DNA of 64,000 bases from contig MU008164.1 of assembly GCA_010909165.1 (NCBI GenBank), positions 1,798,001 to 1,862,000 on the forward strand. The letters are read 5' to 3'. Position 1 is the first letter of the stretch. Each line of letters begins with the position of its first letter. This document shows positions 21,652 through 32,214 of the stretch, one piece after another. The notes beneath the pieces were generated by a model, which had not been told where the DNA came from, did no database searches, and saw nothing but the letters and a program-made list of their open reading frames with translations. This DNA is from Anthoceros angustus (Eukaryota > Streptophyta > Anthocerotopsida > Anthocerotales > Anthocerotaceae). The position numbers and the translations under genes are program-made.

Positions 21652-23630
21652 TCAGCTACGAACTTGAACACAGCTTCCAACAGCACACACTTGACAGAGT
21701 TGAACTAGAAACCTGTCAAACACCAAAACCATTCGGCCGGAAGAGAGGGCACGAATATTTGTTCCAGACGAATTCACTCTCGCATTTGGAAATGTGACTC
21801 CATGCATTCTGGAGAAGGTGGTAGCCCACCAAGTGCGTGCACTCCCCGTCATGGTCGAGGACAACGTCCGCAGCAACACTGAAATACATTGTATCACCCA
21901 ACAAGGTTGCTCCATCCAACCGGATCCTCCGATTCCTCGCCCGCCGCTGATACCTCTGCGAATCGAAGAGCACTTTGTGCAAATGCTCAGGCAGAACCGA
22001 TACCTTGCGCCACATATATGGGCTCCTTTCCAGCTCCCAAATCCCAAAATTCACCAAATTGTGCTGGTGGTCGTCTTGTTGAAGGCGCCAAATTCTACCC
22101 GCCACGCAAAGAATTTGCAGATAGCTCTGGGCACCGTATCCATATCTTCATCAGGACCTTGGTATTTCCCATCCCAAATAACTCGGCCACTTTCCAGACA
22201 GTGGATGTTCATCAAGTGGGTCCACTTTGCTTCGCACAGTTGATCAGCACTGCACAAAAAGTACTGAGGCCAGTCGTTTTTCCCACTAAGACGGAAAACC
22301 AGAGTGGTTGAGACAGGGCCGTGGCTTTCCAGCTATCATCCTTGGACCTGTAGATGGTTGCAGTTGGTATGCCTCTCTGCACACACAAAACGATGACAGT
22401 GAAGTCCCCGCTTTCTTCCACCTCAAATTGGAATCTCCAAGATTCTGGGTACTCGTGGAAGTCAGCTTCCATGCCAAACTGAGGTGGCAGCTCTTTGAAT
22501 GTTCTGGTAATAGGATTGGCAACGCAGAAACTCATACCTACTGCCTTCTCGCTCTCGTCATCATAATCTCGAGAGCACTTATGTATGTTCTCTGCTGTAA
22601 AATACCTCTCCTCATCCACCCCTCTTCATCCAAAGGCTCCTCCTCCTCCTCTCCCTCTTCCTCATCCTCCTCCTCCTCCTTCTCCTCCTCTTCTTCATCC
22701 TTCTCATCCTCATTATCCTCATCACTCTCTGCATCATCCCCATCCGCATCCCCATCCTCGTTCCAATGCCTCTCCTCGTCTGCATCCGTGTCATCATCCT
22801 CCTCCCCATCTCCGTTGCAATGCCTCTCCTCCTCCTCCTCCTCCTCCTCTTCGTCTTCGTCTGCGTCTTCCTCATCATCCTCATCATCCCCATCCCCATC
22901 CCCATTCCCCACTCCAGCGCCATAATATGTATTACATACAGACACCAGGAGAGGCTGAGTTTCAAGCTTAGGTCTTTCGGTCTTCGGTTTGTCGAGCTTG
23001 AAAATGCAAACCAGTCCGTCCTTCACAAGGAACTCCCGGGCTCCGAAAGACTGGAATTTGGGAGGAAGAAAGGACAACCAAGCTCCAGAACCTCCAACTC
23101 CCTGTCTCAGACGGCGTTTGAGCGGGCGGCTCGAAAGAAGCCAGCTCGCCAAGCTGGTACTGCAGGCTGCACACCGGTCGAGGCTCCACGGAGTCACACA
23201 AGCGCTTCAAATCTGGGGATGCTAAGGAAGACTGCCAGCCCTTGCAGACGATGGAGAAGCGAATGCGGCTGCCCAATGGCAGCCTGGCCAGAACTGTGTC
23301 CAGACACTCTTGGGGCAGATTGCTCCACACACAAGGCTCCATCTCGAAGCTGCATGGATCCAACGGTTCCGCCAACCGCCCGTGCAACAACTGCAGCTGG
23401 AAATGGGGTTTCCCGATCCATGTTCGGCACGAAGAGCACCTCGTGCTTATGAAGAACATTGGACCTTGGTCCTCCCCATCATCGCCCGCGTTTACATTGG
23501 CAGCCCGTTGCTCCAACCCTCGACCCAGCAAAGTCTCCAACCTCGGATGGGAATCCTCCCACCCTGAATTCCACTCCTTACATTCTTGGCACAAGCGGTT
23601 GATGCGGATCCACGATCTCACGTTCACCAT
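21652..23630 (-). pseudogene. F-box protein copy 2, Cys-rich head and acidic middle
   Basis: Reads from ATG 23630. Residues 1-70 hold CxxC pairs (LCQECKEW and RCSSCRTW), then LHGRLAEPLDP. The F-box follows at about 23340-23200 (WSNLPQECLDTVLARLPLGS, VCKGWQSSL), the part that in this family binds SKP1 in an SCF ubiquitin ligase. After REFLVKDGLVCIFKLDKPKT comes the acidic Asp/Glu tract at 22915-22610, then a C-terminal region with SFCVANPITRTFKELPPQFG and YMWRKVSVLPEHLHKVLF that resembles F-box/kelch-associated domains. Frameshifts, including a one-base loss shortly after SETG and another in the middle, are shared with the mirror copy at 58913-60892. Probably not translated as one protein. Confidence 0.65.
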
Positions 23631-23639
23631 AGACAATTA

Positions 23640-24003
23640 AGCCAAGACACCGGGGACGGTGTGAAGTTCTCACTCCCGGACACGGGCACGGTACGAAGTT
23701 CCCACTTCGGGGGGAAACACTCTCGGCGGGGAAAGGAGGAACGTCGAAGATTTATCAAGTGGTCTCCACTCAAACCACTCTTCTGACCACAGAGAGTGTG
23801 GGCGCGCCACGACATACATGTCAATGAATTTAGGGCTTACTCATCATGCGCTTCCTCTTGTTCAAGGTTGGTTTGAGGGAGAGTGCCAAGATTGCCTCTA
23901 ATGTAAATGTGACAAAACCAACATGTGCAAACCTTAAATTTCAATGTGACAAAACCACCATGTGCAAACCTTAACCGCCAACGTCACCGACGAGATACGC
24001 ACT
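23640..24003. other. Spacer between F-box and alcohol dehydrogenase pieces
   Basis: Contains the region upstream of F-box copy 2 and a short direct repeat: a 37-base unit ('tgtgacaaaacca...') starts at 23908 and 23945. The mirror occurs at 58576-58912. The F-box (minus) and alcohol dehydrogenase (plus) pieces are divergent, so any promoters would lie here, but no clear TATA box is seen. Confidence 0.45.
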
Positions 24004-25270
24004 GCCCGCGCGGGAAATGCGAGACTTGCTTCACCAGGAATGGAAAGCCGGTGTACCAGTGCTTGGGCACCTTCCGTTCAGCCAATACACATTAATGTCG
24101 CATGGCTGTGTTGTTCATGAAAGTGAGCCCAGAGGCTCCTCTTCACGGAGTGTGCCTTCTCACCTGTGGAGTGGCCACAGGTACGATGATTTCAGTAATA
24201 GCAATTCGTTTAGTTGAGGGAGTAGCGTCCTTACCATGTAATTCTGCAGGCCTGGGAGCTGCTTGGAAGAGTGCCAAAGTGCATGCTCCATCAACTTGTG
24301 GCCATCTTTGGCCTTGGAACTGTAGGACTAGCGGTAGGACTTTCATGTGTCCCTCTGGCAAGAGTGAATCCTCTGTGCGCTCTGCTCTGGTCGTCTGCAT
24401 CCATTGACCTGATCGTGTGTTTGTGGCAGGTGGCTGAAGATGCCCAGTGGCTGGAGCTTCTGGGATCATTGGAGTTGATGTGAGCCCAGAGAAGGCTGCA
24501 CCAGGTAAATGTCATGAATGTCACTCTTGCTGTAGTAGATAGATGGTGGGCTTTTAATGGTGACGAGCCTCATGTTCTCCCAGGTCATGTTTTCGGAGCC
24601 ACAGACTTCGTCTATCACGACAAGCCCATTCACCAGGTAGACAGACATGGAGTACAAAGTCAGCAGTTTTTCTTGCACCTCTGGCAAGGATGTCGACACG
24701 GAAGCGGAGTCTGGACCGGATATTTCAGGTGATCGCTCATATGACAGACGGAGGAGTGGACTACGCCTTTCAGCGTGTGGGGACCATCGACCTCATGCAG
24801 GCCGCTTATGAGTGTCCCCACAAACAGGTATGGGGTGTTGCTGTGGTGATGGGGATCGCAAGTGCAGGCCATTCCATCAGTTTCAACCACCGGCTGCTCT
24901 TCACCGGCCGGATCATCAAAGGCACAGTCTACGGAGACTTCAAAGGACGATCAGACTTGCCCGGCCTAGTTGACAAGTACCTGAGAAAGGTAAGATGTAA
25001 GTAACATGGTGCGGCTGTCTGGTGCCCAACATAATGATGGCATGTTTGCAGGAATACAATCTTGACGACTTTGTCACCCACAACTTCTCCCTGTCTCCAA
25101 CCAACAATGCGTTCGAGCTCATGAGGCAGGGAAAAGGCTTGAGATCTGTCATTCGTCTTGCTGAAAAAGTTCGGAGAAACAATTTCCAGTTTCATCAAAT
25201 CGGTCTTGTTGTTGGTTACGGGAGCCATGGTAGCTTCCCGTGTAGCTTCTTACTGTTTCCCTTGTGTTAA
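24004..25270 (+). pseudogene. Alcohol dehydrogenase-like gene, C-terminal two thirds (broken)
   Basis: A zinc-dependent medium-chain dehydrogenase of the plant alcohol dehydrogenase-like group. Exons with GT/AG sites: about 24004-24180 (CETC of the structural-zinc lobe, then LHGVCLLTCGVATG), 24250-24333 (LGAAWKSAKVHAP and, after a frameshift, the GLGTVGLA nucleotide-binding turn), 24430-24504, 24594-24636 (FGATDFVYHDKPIHQ), 24729-24989 (VIAHMTDGGVDYAFQRVGTI, LPGLVDKYLRK) and 25052-25270 (YNLDDFVTHNFSLSPTNNAF, GLRSVIRL). Introns are 62-96 bases. The first 150 or so residues, with the catalytic zinc site, are absent. Exon 1 has an in-frame TAA, exon 2 carries an extra T, and exon 3 has lost bases compared with the mirror copy. 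All splice sites look intact. Confidence 0.8.
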
Positions 25271-25349
25271 AGCTGGTCTTGTCTACAGCGTCAGCGTTTG
25301 TCCGCATTAGCTAGCTCCTGCTGTTCTAATACAATGAACTTTGTCATGT

Positions 25350-25735
25350 GAGCACGCAAGTGGAGGGTAGTGGAGTGGTAATACTCCTGGCTGATGGGGG
25401 TTGTCAAAGCTGTACGTGTGTGGATCCAAGGTTTCCGGTTCATGGTCGGTTGGCGGATCCGCCAACCGACCATGAAAGACTTTCAGCATGAACTGGGGTT
25501 TCCTGATCCATGCTCCTCACTTTGAGCGGCTAGGTCTGTATTCATCACCTCCGTCTTCAGAAGACGCCGCACGAGAAGTCCTCTCCACAGAAGAGTCCGA
25601 CGAATCCCTTTCTTGGTTGTCTTCACATTCGTAGTACAGCTCCAGGCTCGTGACAAACGTCCAGCTGCTTTACCAACTACAAAGATATCTGGCTGTCCTG
25701 TGCTCCCAAACCCAGGATGAAATCTCCTCCGCAAC
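25350..25735 (-). pseudogene. F-box head fragment
   Basis: The minus strand carries the Cys-rich head of the F-box family: an EEHGSGNP alternative-frame word at about 25520, then FMLKVFHGRLA near 25490-25455 and ETLDPHTY near 25430-25400. The HGRLA segment is followed by an inverted copy of itself, giving the palindrome at 25441-25474. The F-box and everything downstream are missing. Confidence 0.5.
25441..25474. repeat. Perfect 34-base palindrome
   Basis: A perfect inverted repeat centred on GGATCC, each half being 'catggtcggttggcgga'. The half-sequence is the HGRLA codon stretch of the F-box head, so a small inverted duplication of coding sequence made it. Confidence 0.9.
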
Positions 25736-25859
25736 CAACAAGAGCAGCAAGTGGCACAGCCACAATTGATAGGGAATCAATTCCAATACTCTGGACAGAC
25801 AGTGTTCCAGAGACCGTTCCAGCATCCAGACTCGCACAGCTCCATCCAATGAGCTGGAG

Positions 25860-26037
25860 TCTTAAGCTCAGAGGCGGTGAAGAGTACCAAAAAACTTTGC
25901 CTTACACAGCCTGCCTGTTCTGTCGCAGGTTCTCCATTTATATCCACAGCCATGGCGGTGGCTCGTACAGTACATCGTATCGGGCAAGGTATACATATGT
26001 GTCCGTATGTTGCCTAACACTCGTATATCGCCTAACA
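25860..26037 (-). repeat. Chromovirus 3' LTR
   Basis: In element orientation it begins TGTTAGG directly after the integrase stop codon region (preceded by the purine/G-rich 'cccctgggtgag') and ends ...CTTAAGA at 25860. It differs from the other LTR by a handful of substitutions and small indels, chiefly near 25905-25930. Confidence 0.85.
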
Positions 26038-26039
26038 AC

Positions 26040-27400
26040 TCACCCAGGGGATGAAGTGGTTTCGGCCTCGAAACGACGGGAGGCATGGTAGGCAGCAAGG
26101 GCGTCGTCACAATGGGAAAGGTTGCGGCGCGGCTCCCAGGTGGCCTCTGATAGAGGATAGCCGCGCCAGAGTACGAGATATTCAAGACAGTTTCGGCGGG
26201 TGCGGTGTTTGAGGATGCGGTCCACTTCATACATGGGTTTTCCGAAGTCCAAGACGGGTGGAGGTCGGGAAGGGAGGGGGCCTAGGAACGGCTTTAGCAG
26301 GGAAGTGTGAAAGACGTTGTGGCACTTGTAGGAAGGAGGAAGGGCGAGGCGATAGGCCGCAGGGCCGATGACCTGTAATACGGGAAAAGGTCCGATCCAT
26401 CGATCGGCCAATTTCCGGGATCCAGTACCAAGGAGTGGGGGTAGAAAACGAGTAGACAATAGCACCTGATCGCCAGGGGAAAATGTCAGTGGTCGTCGAT
26501 GGCGGTTGGTTTGTAGGATCTGCCGATTTTGTGCCTCAAACACATGTTGCCGAACTTGCTGAAGAACCTGAGCCCGCTGTTGGAGGAAGTCCATGGCCGC
26601 AGGTGCGCGGTCAGCAGCAGGCAGCACAGCTGTTAACATGGTCCTGGGATGAAATCCATAAAGAGCAAAAAAGGGTGTTGTTCCTGTGCTGGCATTCTTA
26701 GAGTTGTTGAAAGCAAACTCTGCTAAATGTAGATATTGCTCCCATTTTTCCTGCTGAGTACTGACATATGCTCGAAGAAGATCTTCAATGGTTTGAATAG
26801 CCCGCTGTAGCTCCATCGGTCTGGGTGGCTTGTTGATAGATACAATTTAGTTTGTAGTCCGCGATGCATAGCTTGCCAAAGCGAGAAGTAAACCGGGGTC
26901 CCGATCACTTACTATCTTGTGAGGCAAGCCATGGAGCTGTAGATATAACGAAGGTATAGCTCAGCATCCATCGCTGAACATGCTTCGTAGTGGGGCTAAG
27001 TGGATCATTCTCGTAAGTTTGTCGGTAAACACAAGGATCGCATCATATCCTGGGGTCAAAGGTAAACCCACTACGAAATCAAGAGTGACTTGCTCCCACG
27101 GAGTAAGGGAATGGGCATAGGCTGAAGAAGACCAGGTACCTTAGTCCGGGGAGCCTTGATCCGTTGACAAATGCCACAAAGATGGATCCAAGTAGTGACA
27201 TCATCGCCATTTTCGGCGATGTCCCGTACACGCAAGTTGTAAAGTGTACGGTGAATGCCTGATGTCTGCAGAGGGAGTCTCATGAGCCTCCCGAAATAGT
27301 ATAAGACGAACATGTGGTAGTGGAGGAACATAAAGCCTACCACGAAATGAAGAAGACACATCGATTGAGTCCATGCGGTTCCGTATCCCAGAACTTGCGA
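26040..27400 (-). pseudogene. Chromovirus integrase with chromodomain
   Basis: The region 27400-26820 holds a broken integrase: LCGICQRIKAPRTKVPGLLQ (Cys of the HHCC zinc region) and GYDAI/FTDKLTRM-type core pieces. An open frame at 26816-26040 continues: FAFNNSKNASTGTTPFFALY of the core end, the GPY/F-type module WIGPFPVLQVIGPAAYRL, HNVFHTSLLKP, and then a chromodomain (YEVDRILKHR, YLVLWRGYPLSEATWEP). In chromoviruses this module reads histone marks and directs integration. The N-terminal part is frameshifted, so the enzyme is dead as read. Confidence 0.85.
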
Positions 27401-28110
27401 GCATCCTTAGCAGTGCGATGTAAGTACAAGGAACTCATCGATCCGATTTCCTTGTACATTAATAGCGTAGTAATAGTTGTTAAGCGAGACAGGCATCCGC
27501 CACACGATTCTGCTCACGAAATATGTTGAGCGAAAAGTTGTATTCTTTGGAAGTGCTCGCCGTGAGCACTTCCTACTCAAATGTGTTTGAGTTTGAAGAT
27601 ATTCGATGGCTCGTGATCCGTCTCTAAAATGAATGGGGTGCCCTCCGGACACCACCTCCATTCCTTGAGAGCTAAAACACATGCCAAGGTTTCCTTTTCA
27701 TGGGTGGTCCAGATTAAGTTCAGCCCCTTTCAACTTGCGACTAAAATATGCTATAGGTTGTCGCCCATGACCTCTATCTTGCAACCTGACCCGATGGCAA
27801 CATCAAGCATCGGTAGTGACTATAAAGGGAAATCTTTGGGTCGGGTAGATGAGCACAGGCGTAGATTAAGGCTCTTGAGGTCTTCAAATGACTCCATTGT
27901 TGAGCCATGTCCACATTGCGCCTTTTGAGTTAACCGTGTAAGGGGCTGGGAAAACGCTCTATAAATTTCCGTAGTAAGATACTAAGCCGAGGAAAGATTG
28001 AACGTCCCGGATGATCTAGGCACGCCATTTTGTACTACACATACCTTTTAGGGTCCACTCGTATCCCATCTCTGAAACTATGTGTCCAAGGTACTCTATC
28101 TTTGGTAAGC
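27401..28110 (-). pseudogene. Chromovirus RNase H region
   Basis: Minus-strand words for RT connection and RNase H, in changing frames: FLGLVSYYGN near 27990, HEKETLACVLALKEWRW near 27700-27650, ETDHEP and QTQTHLSRK near 27620-27560, ending in DACLSRL near 27490. This is the usual order of the Ty3/gypsy RNase H with its 'TDH' and 'ADALSR' words, but heavily interrupted. Confidence 0.65.
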
Positions 28111-28114
28111 GAAT

Positions 28115-28624
28115 TCACCGCCGTTTCTTGTATGAATAGCTTCCTCTCCGTAACCTAAGCAGGACTTCTCGTAGTAAAGTAATATGCTCCTCTACTGTCT
28201 TGCTGTAGATGAGTATATCATCTAAATAAACCAACACCCCTTTCCTGATTAAATCACGCATAGTGTCGTTCATCAGTTGCTGGAAAGTGCTAGGAGCATT
28301 AACCAAACCAAAACTCATGACTAGCCACTCATAGTGCCCATCCCTCGTGTTAAAAGCTGTCTTCTCGATGTCTTCATCAGCAATACGGATTTGGTGATAC
28401 CCGGCTGCCAAATCTAACTTCGTGAAGTACTTGGCCCCTTGCAATTGCTCAAGCATCTCATCAATCCGTGGTAGGGGGTAGCAATTTCGTTTGGTGATAT
28501 TGTTGAGTCCTCTATAGTCCATGCACATACGTAGTCCCCTGCCTTTTGCCGTGAAGAGAATAGGGGCCCCATACGGAGACTTTGAAGGACGGATGAATCC
28601 TTTCGCAAAGGGCTTGATCGGCAT
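28115..28624 (-). CDS. Chromovirus reverse transcriptase core
   Basis: An uninterrupted 169-codon frame with the classic Ty3/gypsy RT blocks in order: [79 protein letters not shown], and the catalytic [11 protein letters not shown] at about 28230-28200 with both aspartates. The frame is broken before and after, so it is the best preserved piece of a defective polyprotein. Confidence 0.88.
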   Translation of the reverse strand: MPIKPFAKGFIRPSKSPYGAPILFTAKGRGLRMCMDYRGLNNITKRNCYPLPRIDEMLEQLQGAKYFTKLDLAAGYHQIRIADEDIEKTAFNTRDGHYEWLVMSFGLVNAPSTFQQLMNDTMRDLIRKGVLVYLDDILIYSKTVEEHITLLREVLLRLRRGSYSYKKRR

Positions 28625-28689
28625 CGAGCTTCCTCCAATTCCGTGGGTGATAATCGATACACCGAACGGTATGGGGCTTGATGCCCGAG

Positions 28690-30298
28690 TGAGTCGACTC
28701 TATCTTATGATCCACTGACTCTGAGGGGAAGCCTTGGTGGCAACCCTTGAACAACCACATCTTGAAACTCCTGAGGAGTCTAACTTGACCTCGAACTATC
28801 CACAAGACCTTTCTTATCTACAACATCTTCTCGAATGTCAAAACGCCACAACTTCATTATCCGTTGTTGGTGGTGCAGCCCAAGCGACTCATGAGCAGCT
28901 AAAGCAGTGCTCTACCGCATCCGTCTCTCCTTCCGGAAATATTAGGATTACGTTCCTCCAACCACTCCATCCCCAAGATTACATCACAATTAATCGGCAA
29001 CGGAGTTATTGTACAGCGAATGTAATCGAGCGTCTATCCTAAGAGGTACACACTTACTTTGCGTCCGGCGATGCTCCCCATTCGCGAAAGTGACAAACCC
29101 TAAACATTTTCTTGTGTCGTCCATTATACAGGCAAACCGTGTTGACATGAAATTACAACTTGCTCCACACCACGAGGATGGCACAAACACGGCCATCCAC
29201 ACTCCACACGTAAGAGATTCCGTACCCTTCGTCTTGGATGGGGCTAATCTCGAGCATATGGCCGCTTCCCCTCATGGCCATGCCTACGGGTTTTCCGTCT
29301 TTTGGGTCTCCACCGCCATAGCTACTATCTCATTCAACGTGCTCCTCGCCGTAGTGGTATTGCCTGTGGCCTTGCCTCGAGCCACATCCCTAACGGAGGC
29401 ACACACTAGCTCTGTGCCCCCATTCGTTACAATTAAAACATCGGCCTCGAAATTCTTGAATCCGCCCAAGCTCCATAGGCACCGCTTCCGAACTAGGGCT
29501 AGAAGTCTATCCTCCACGTAGCCCTCGGTCCCATCCCTTATCCTGCATCGCACTGTAGTAAAGGGCATCTGTTCGTGCTGCTAGTGTCATTGCATCCTGC
29601 AATGTCTGGCAGTCCCGTAGTTTCACCTCTTTGCGAACCGTAAACTTCAATCCTCGAGTGTAGCGGTCTCGTGTTTCTGCTTCACTCATATCGGGTATGG
29701 CCATCACCAGCTCCAAAAACTCACGATTGTATTCAACAACACTCTTCCTGCACCGGTTTCACTAATTTATCTCGGCGACCTCCGGACCCTCCGTGGAACA
29801 AAGCGTGGTTCGGAGGCTATCAAAAACTCATCTAAATCGTGAAGTCGGCAAGCTCCCTTGCGCGTGCACGATTCGTCGTAGCCACCAAGTAGGCGCCGTT
29901 CCCGCAAAAATCCGGCTGCGGATCTACTGCGGAGGTGGGGGCACCAAGCGTAGGCACATACCTTTTCACTTGATCAATCCGGTTATCCACGGCTCCTCTT
30001 TCCCATCAAGTTCTCGCCTTGATCCCTTTACCTTTTCCATACCTTGAAGCCGTGACATAGGGTCCTGATGGATTTGCAAGGCCGTAACGCTTGCTCAAGG
30101 TGAGCAATCCGCTCACTCGATGCCCGTTCCAACTGGGCAATCCTTTCATTTGAGGCAGCCAGCTGGCTCCGAGCATCCACGCCAGCTCCCCATGGCTGCT
30201 TCAAATTCCTATTGCGGCGTGGGACCGACCCTTGGCCAACTCCTTCGTCCCGCAACCACGCTGCACGTCACGAGCGTTGGGCGAGGCTCGATACCGAT
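28690..30298 (-). pseudogene. Chromovirus gag and protease region
   Basis: From right to left: a coiled-coil start (LAASNERIAQLERASSERIA, about 30170-30100), the gag body (PDMSEAETRDRYTRGLKFTV and LRDCQTLQDAMTLAARTDAL, 29716-29560), one intact CCHC zinc knuckle CFNCNEWGHRASVC at 29440-29399, a broken aspartic-protease stretch (VPLRIDARL near 29050; LGMEWLEERNPNI near 28980-28940) and a linker down to the RT. Frames shift several times. The single knuckle plus chromodomain integrase agrees with a chromovirus. Confidence 0.72.
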
Positions 30299-30469
30299 TC
30301 TTAAGCTCGGGCGGTGAAGAGTACCAAAAACTTTGCCTTACGGCTGCATATTGCATCGCAGTTCTCCATTTATATCCACAGCCATGGCGGTGGCTCGTCT
30401 GATACATCGTATCGGGCAAGGTATACATATGTGTCCGTATGTTGCCTAACACTCGTATATCGCCTAACA
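30299..30469 (-). repeat. Chromovirus 5' LTR
   Basis: Starts TGTTAGG at 30469 on the minus strand and ends CTTAAGA at 30299. A TATA-like 'ccatttatat' (plus) and the repeated word 'gttgcctaacactcg' are shared with the other LTR. The TGGAG duplication follows at 30470-30474. Confidence 0.85.
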
Positions 30470-30474
30470 TGGAG

Positions 30475-30840
30475 GCTATCAAGCCTCGGAAGCAGAACAT
30501 AGCGAAATACAAGTATACGCTCGTCCCGACTCACAACCTCGCCTCCACTTCCCTTGCAAGGGCTTGTATCCCCACAAAATTCTAACCCCATCGGCGCTCC
30601 ACGATAGCAAGAGTATTTCACCATGCATGTTCCTCTATTGCACATAGAGGCTCCCTCCACATGCACCGTGCCCGCTCCACACTTGAGTCCATCCCTTCAC
30701 GCGTTCCATTGTTGGCATGTCACATTGTGAAGGCCTAGCTAGGCTTCGGTCCGTGTTGTATTCGGCTTTCATTGTCGGCGCTCACGGGTTGTGCCTACCA
30801 TCACTTGACACTCAACACGTGATATACTTGGCTTCCACAT
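30475..30840 (+). repeat. Cassette module (PPR-adjacent), copy
   Basis: Matches 35480-35780 and 62470-62690 in the same orientation, and 19890-20160 inverted. Shared words include 'ttgcaagggcttgtatcccc', 'tatttcaccatg' and 'catagaggctccctccac'. This copy has lost many small pieces compared with the others. Confidence 0.65.
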
Positions 30841-30999
30841 AATTCATCCGCCAATCCTGTTGGAATCTTGAAACACGACTTCCACCAATAGCTGCAGCAG
30901 TGCCATTCAACGCTACTTCTACAAGGGGTAATGTGTCGCAGAGTTCACACACGAGGAGGGAGGCCAGTAGCGGTGGGCGATATTCAACATTGAAGGAAG

Positions 31000-32062
31000 G
31001 GGTGCTTCGTGCTCTCAACCAAATTTACTTCAGACCTTTTTGCACGAAACGATTGGCAGCCTTGGACACTTCGGCTACTTCTCTCGATCGAGGTTCTACC
31101 CATTACATCATCAAGGAACTTCAATGGACAAAGCTTCCAACAGCGGTACTCAAGCGCTTGATCGTCATTCTGCAGACTTATCGAGACTCGAACCCTTGAG
31201 CTTCACCTCGGACTTTGAGCCGTGTCCTAAAGTGCACATGGACTACACACACGACAGTTGAACATGGAAGCGTGTCAAACGCAAATCATTCGGTAAGAAG
31301 AGGCGGTGCGAATCGCTCGAATAAGGTACTCTCACCTTTGGAAATGAGACTCCATGCATTGTCGAGAATGTTGTATCCCACCAAGTGCGTTCACAACCCC
31401 TCTTGAGGTTGAGGAGTGTCACTAAAAATAGTGAAGTAGATGGTATCACCTAACAATCTAACAAGGTTGCTCAATCAGCTACTTCACCGTTACTCGACAT
31501 TGTCCTCGGCCTTGTCATGCACCCTTAATGTCATCCAATGCTCGCCATATATCTGGGTCCAAAAGTATCCCCCGCCATGCAAAGAATTTGCACATAACTA
31601 CTCTTGGCACTGTATCCTCATCTTCGTCGGGACGTTGGTACTCCTCAAATAACCTCGGCCACCTCGTGTGTGGCCTCTGCGCGAGATTACCCTCTTTATG
31701 CTTCTGCGCAAGATTACCCTCTTTATGCTTCTCTGCAAGATTACCCTCTTTTATGGCCTTCGCGCAATACTACCCTCTTCATGGCTTCTGCGCGAGACTA
31801 CCCTCTTCATGGCTTCTGCGCGAGATTACCTCTTTATGGCCTCTTGCGCGAGATTCCCTCTTTATGGCCTCTGCGCGACATTACTCTTTTATAATGAATG
31901 CTCATTTCGAGATAGTGGATGTTTATCTCCTTGGTCCCCTTTGTTTCGTACAGTTCACCATTGCACAAAAAACTAGTGAGGCCAACCGTTGTTTCCTAGG
32001 AAGACTAGTGCACAAAAACTACTCTGGCCAGTTGTTGTTTCGAATAAAGATGAAAAACCAGA
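31000..32062 (-). pseudogene. F-box gene, C-terminal half with minisatellite
   Basis: Minus-strand F-box C-terminal words (CERTWWDTTFSTMHGVSF at about 31400-31340; a WDTTFS word typical of this family) with the 3' flank at 31000-31240. Between about 31660 and 31900 the coding region is interrupted by a minisatellite. The inverted counterpart with the same interruption is 56775-57787. No F-box or Cys-rich head is present. The fragment ends near 32062 at 'aaaaaccagagtgg'. Confidence 0.6.
31666..31895. repeat. 27-28-base minisatellite in F-box fragment
   Basis: About eight imperfect copies of a unit like 'ctgcgcgagattaccctct' plus 'ttatggc'. In plus-strand frames it yields recurring RDYPLYAS words, which are an artefact. 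The array sits where intact F-box copies read VIWDGKYQGPDED, so it is an insertion into coding sequence. About seven copies occur at 57119-57312 in the mirror gene, and related units occur at 52545-52610. Confidence 0.8.
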
Positions 32063-32214
32063 GTGGATGTAGTAATGTCTGTAGTAAAACTATATGTTTT
32101 TTAGTAGTATCTGATCACTTAAGAACATGGGAGTACCAACTCCCATATGATAAAGGAATATTTTCTATCTCTTGATTTTTCTATTTAGATTGTGGACAGG
32201 TAGAAGATGAATGC

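Larger units (their letters stand above)
19830..24790. repeat. Left arm of a 5-kb inverted repeat
   Basis: This whole stretch recurs in inverted orientation at 57788-62690, with PPR fragment, palindrome pair, F-box 3' flank, F-box gene and alcohol dehydrogenase exons in mirror order and very high similarity. The inner end is inside an alcohol dehydrogenase exon (GTIDL at 24790 here; joined to F-box flank at 57787 there). About 33 kb separates the arms. Confidence 0.85.
25855..30474 (-). mobile_element. Ty3/gypsy chromovirus with LTRs and target-site duplication
   Basis: A complete-outline but decayed LTR retrotransposon on the minus strand. The right LTR (30299-30469) and left LTR (25860-26037) are similar, 171 and 178 bases long; both start TGTTAGGCGA and end CTTAAGA in element orientation. 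A 5-base duplication TGGAG (plus strand) flanks the element at 25855-25859 and 30470-30474. Just inside the 5' LTR, a degraded 'ggtatcgagcc' resembles a primer-binding site for initiator tRNA-Met. Order inside is gag, protease, reverse transcriptase, RNase H, integrase, chromodomain, as expected for chromoviruses. It has landed beside an F-box fragment in the cassette. Confidence 0.88.

Noticed and set aside
22766-23452. 228-codon plus-strand frame across F-box copy 2
   Set aside because: The minus strand has recognisable F-box words over the same bases, and the plus-strand product is a shadow that recurs at the mirror copy.
31528-32175. 215-codon frame with RDYPLYAS repeats
   Set aside because: Product of the minisatellite inside an F-box fragment read on the wrong strand.
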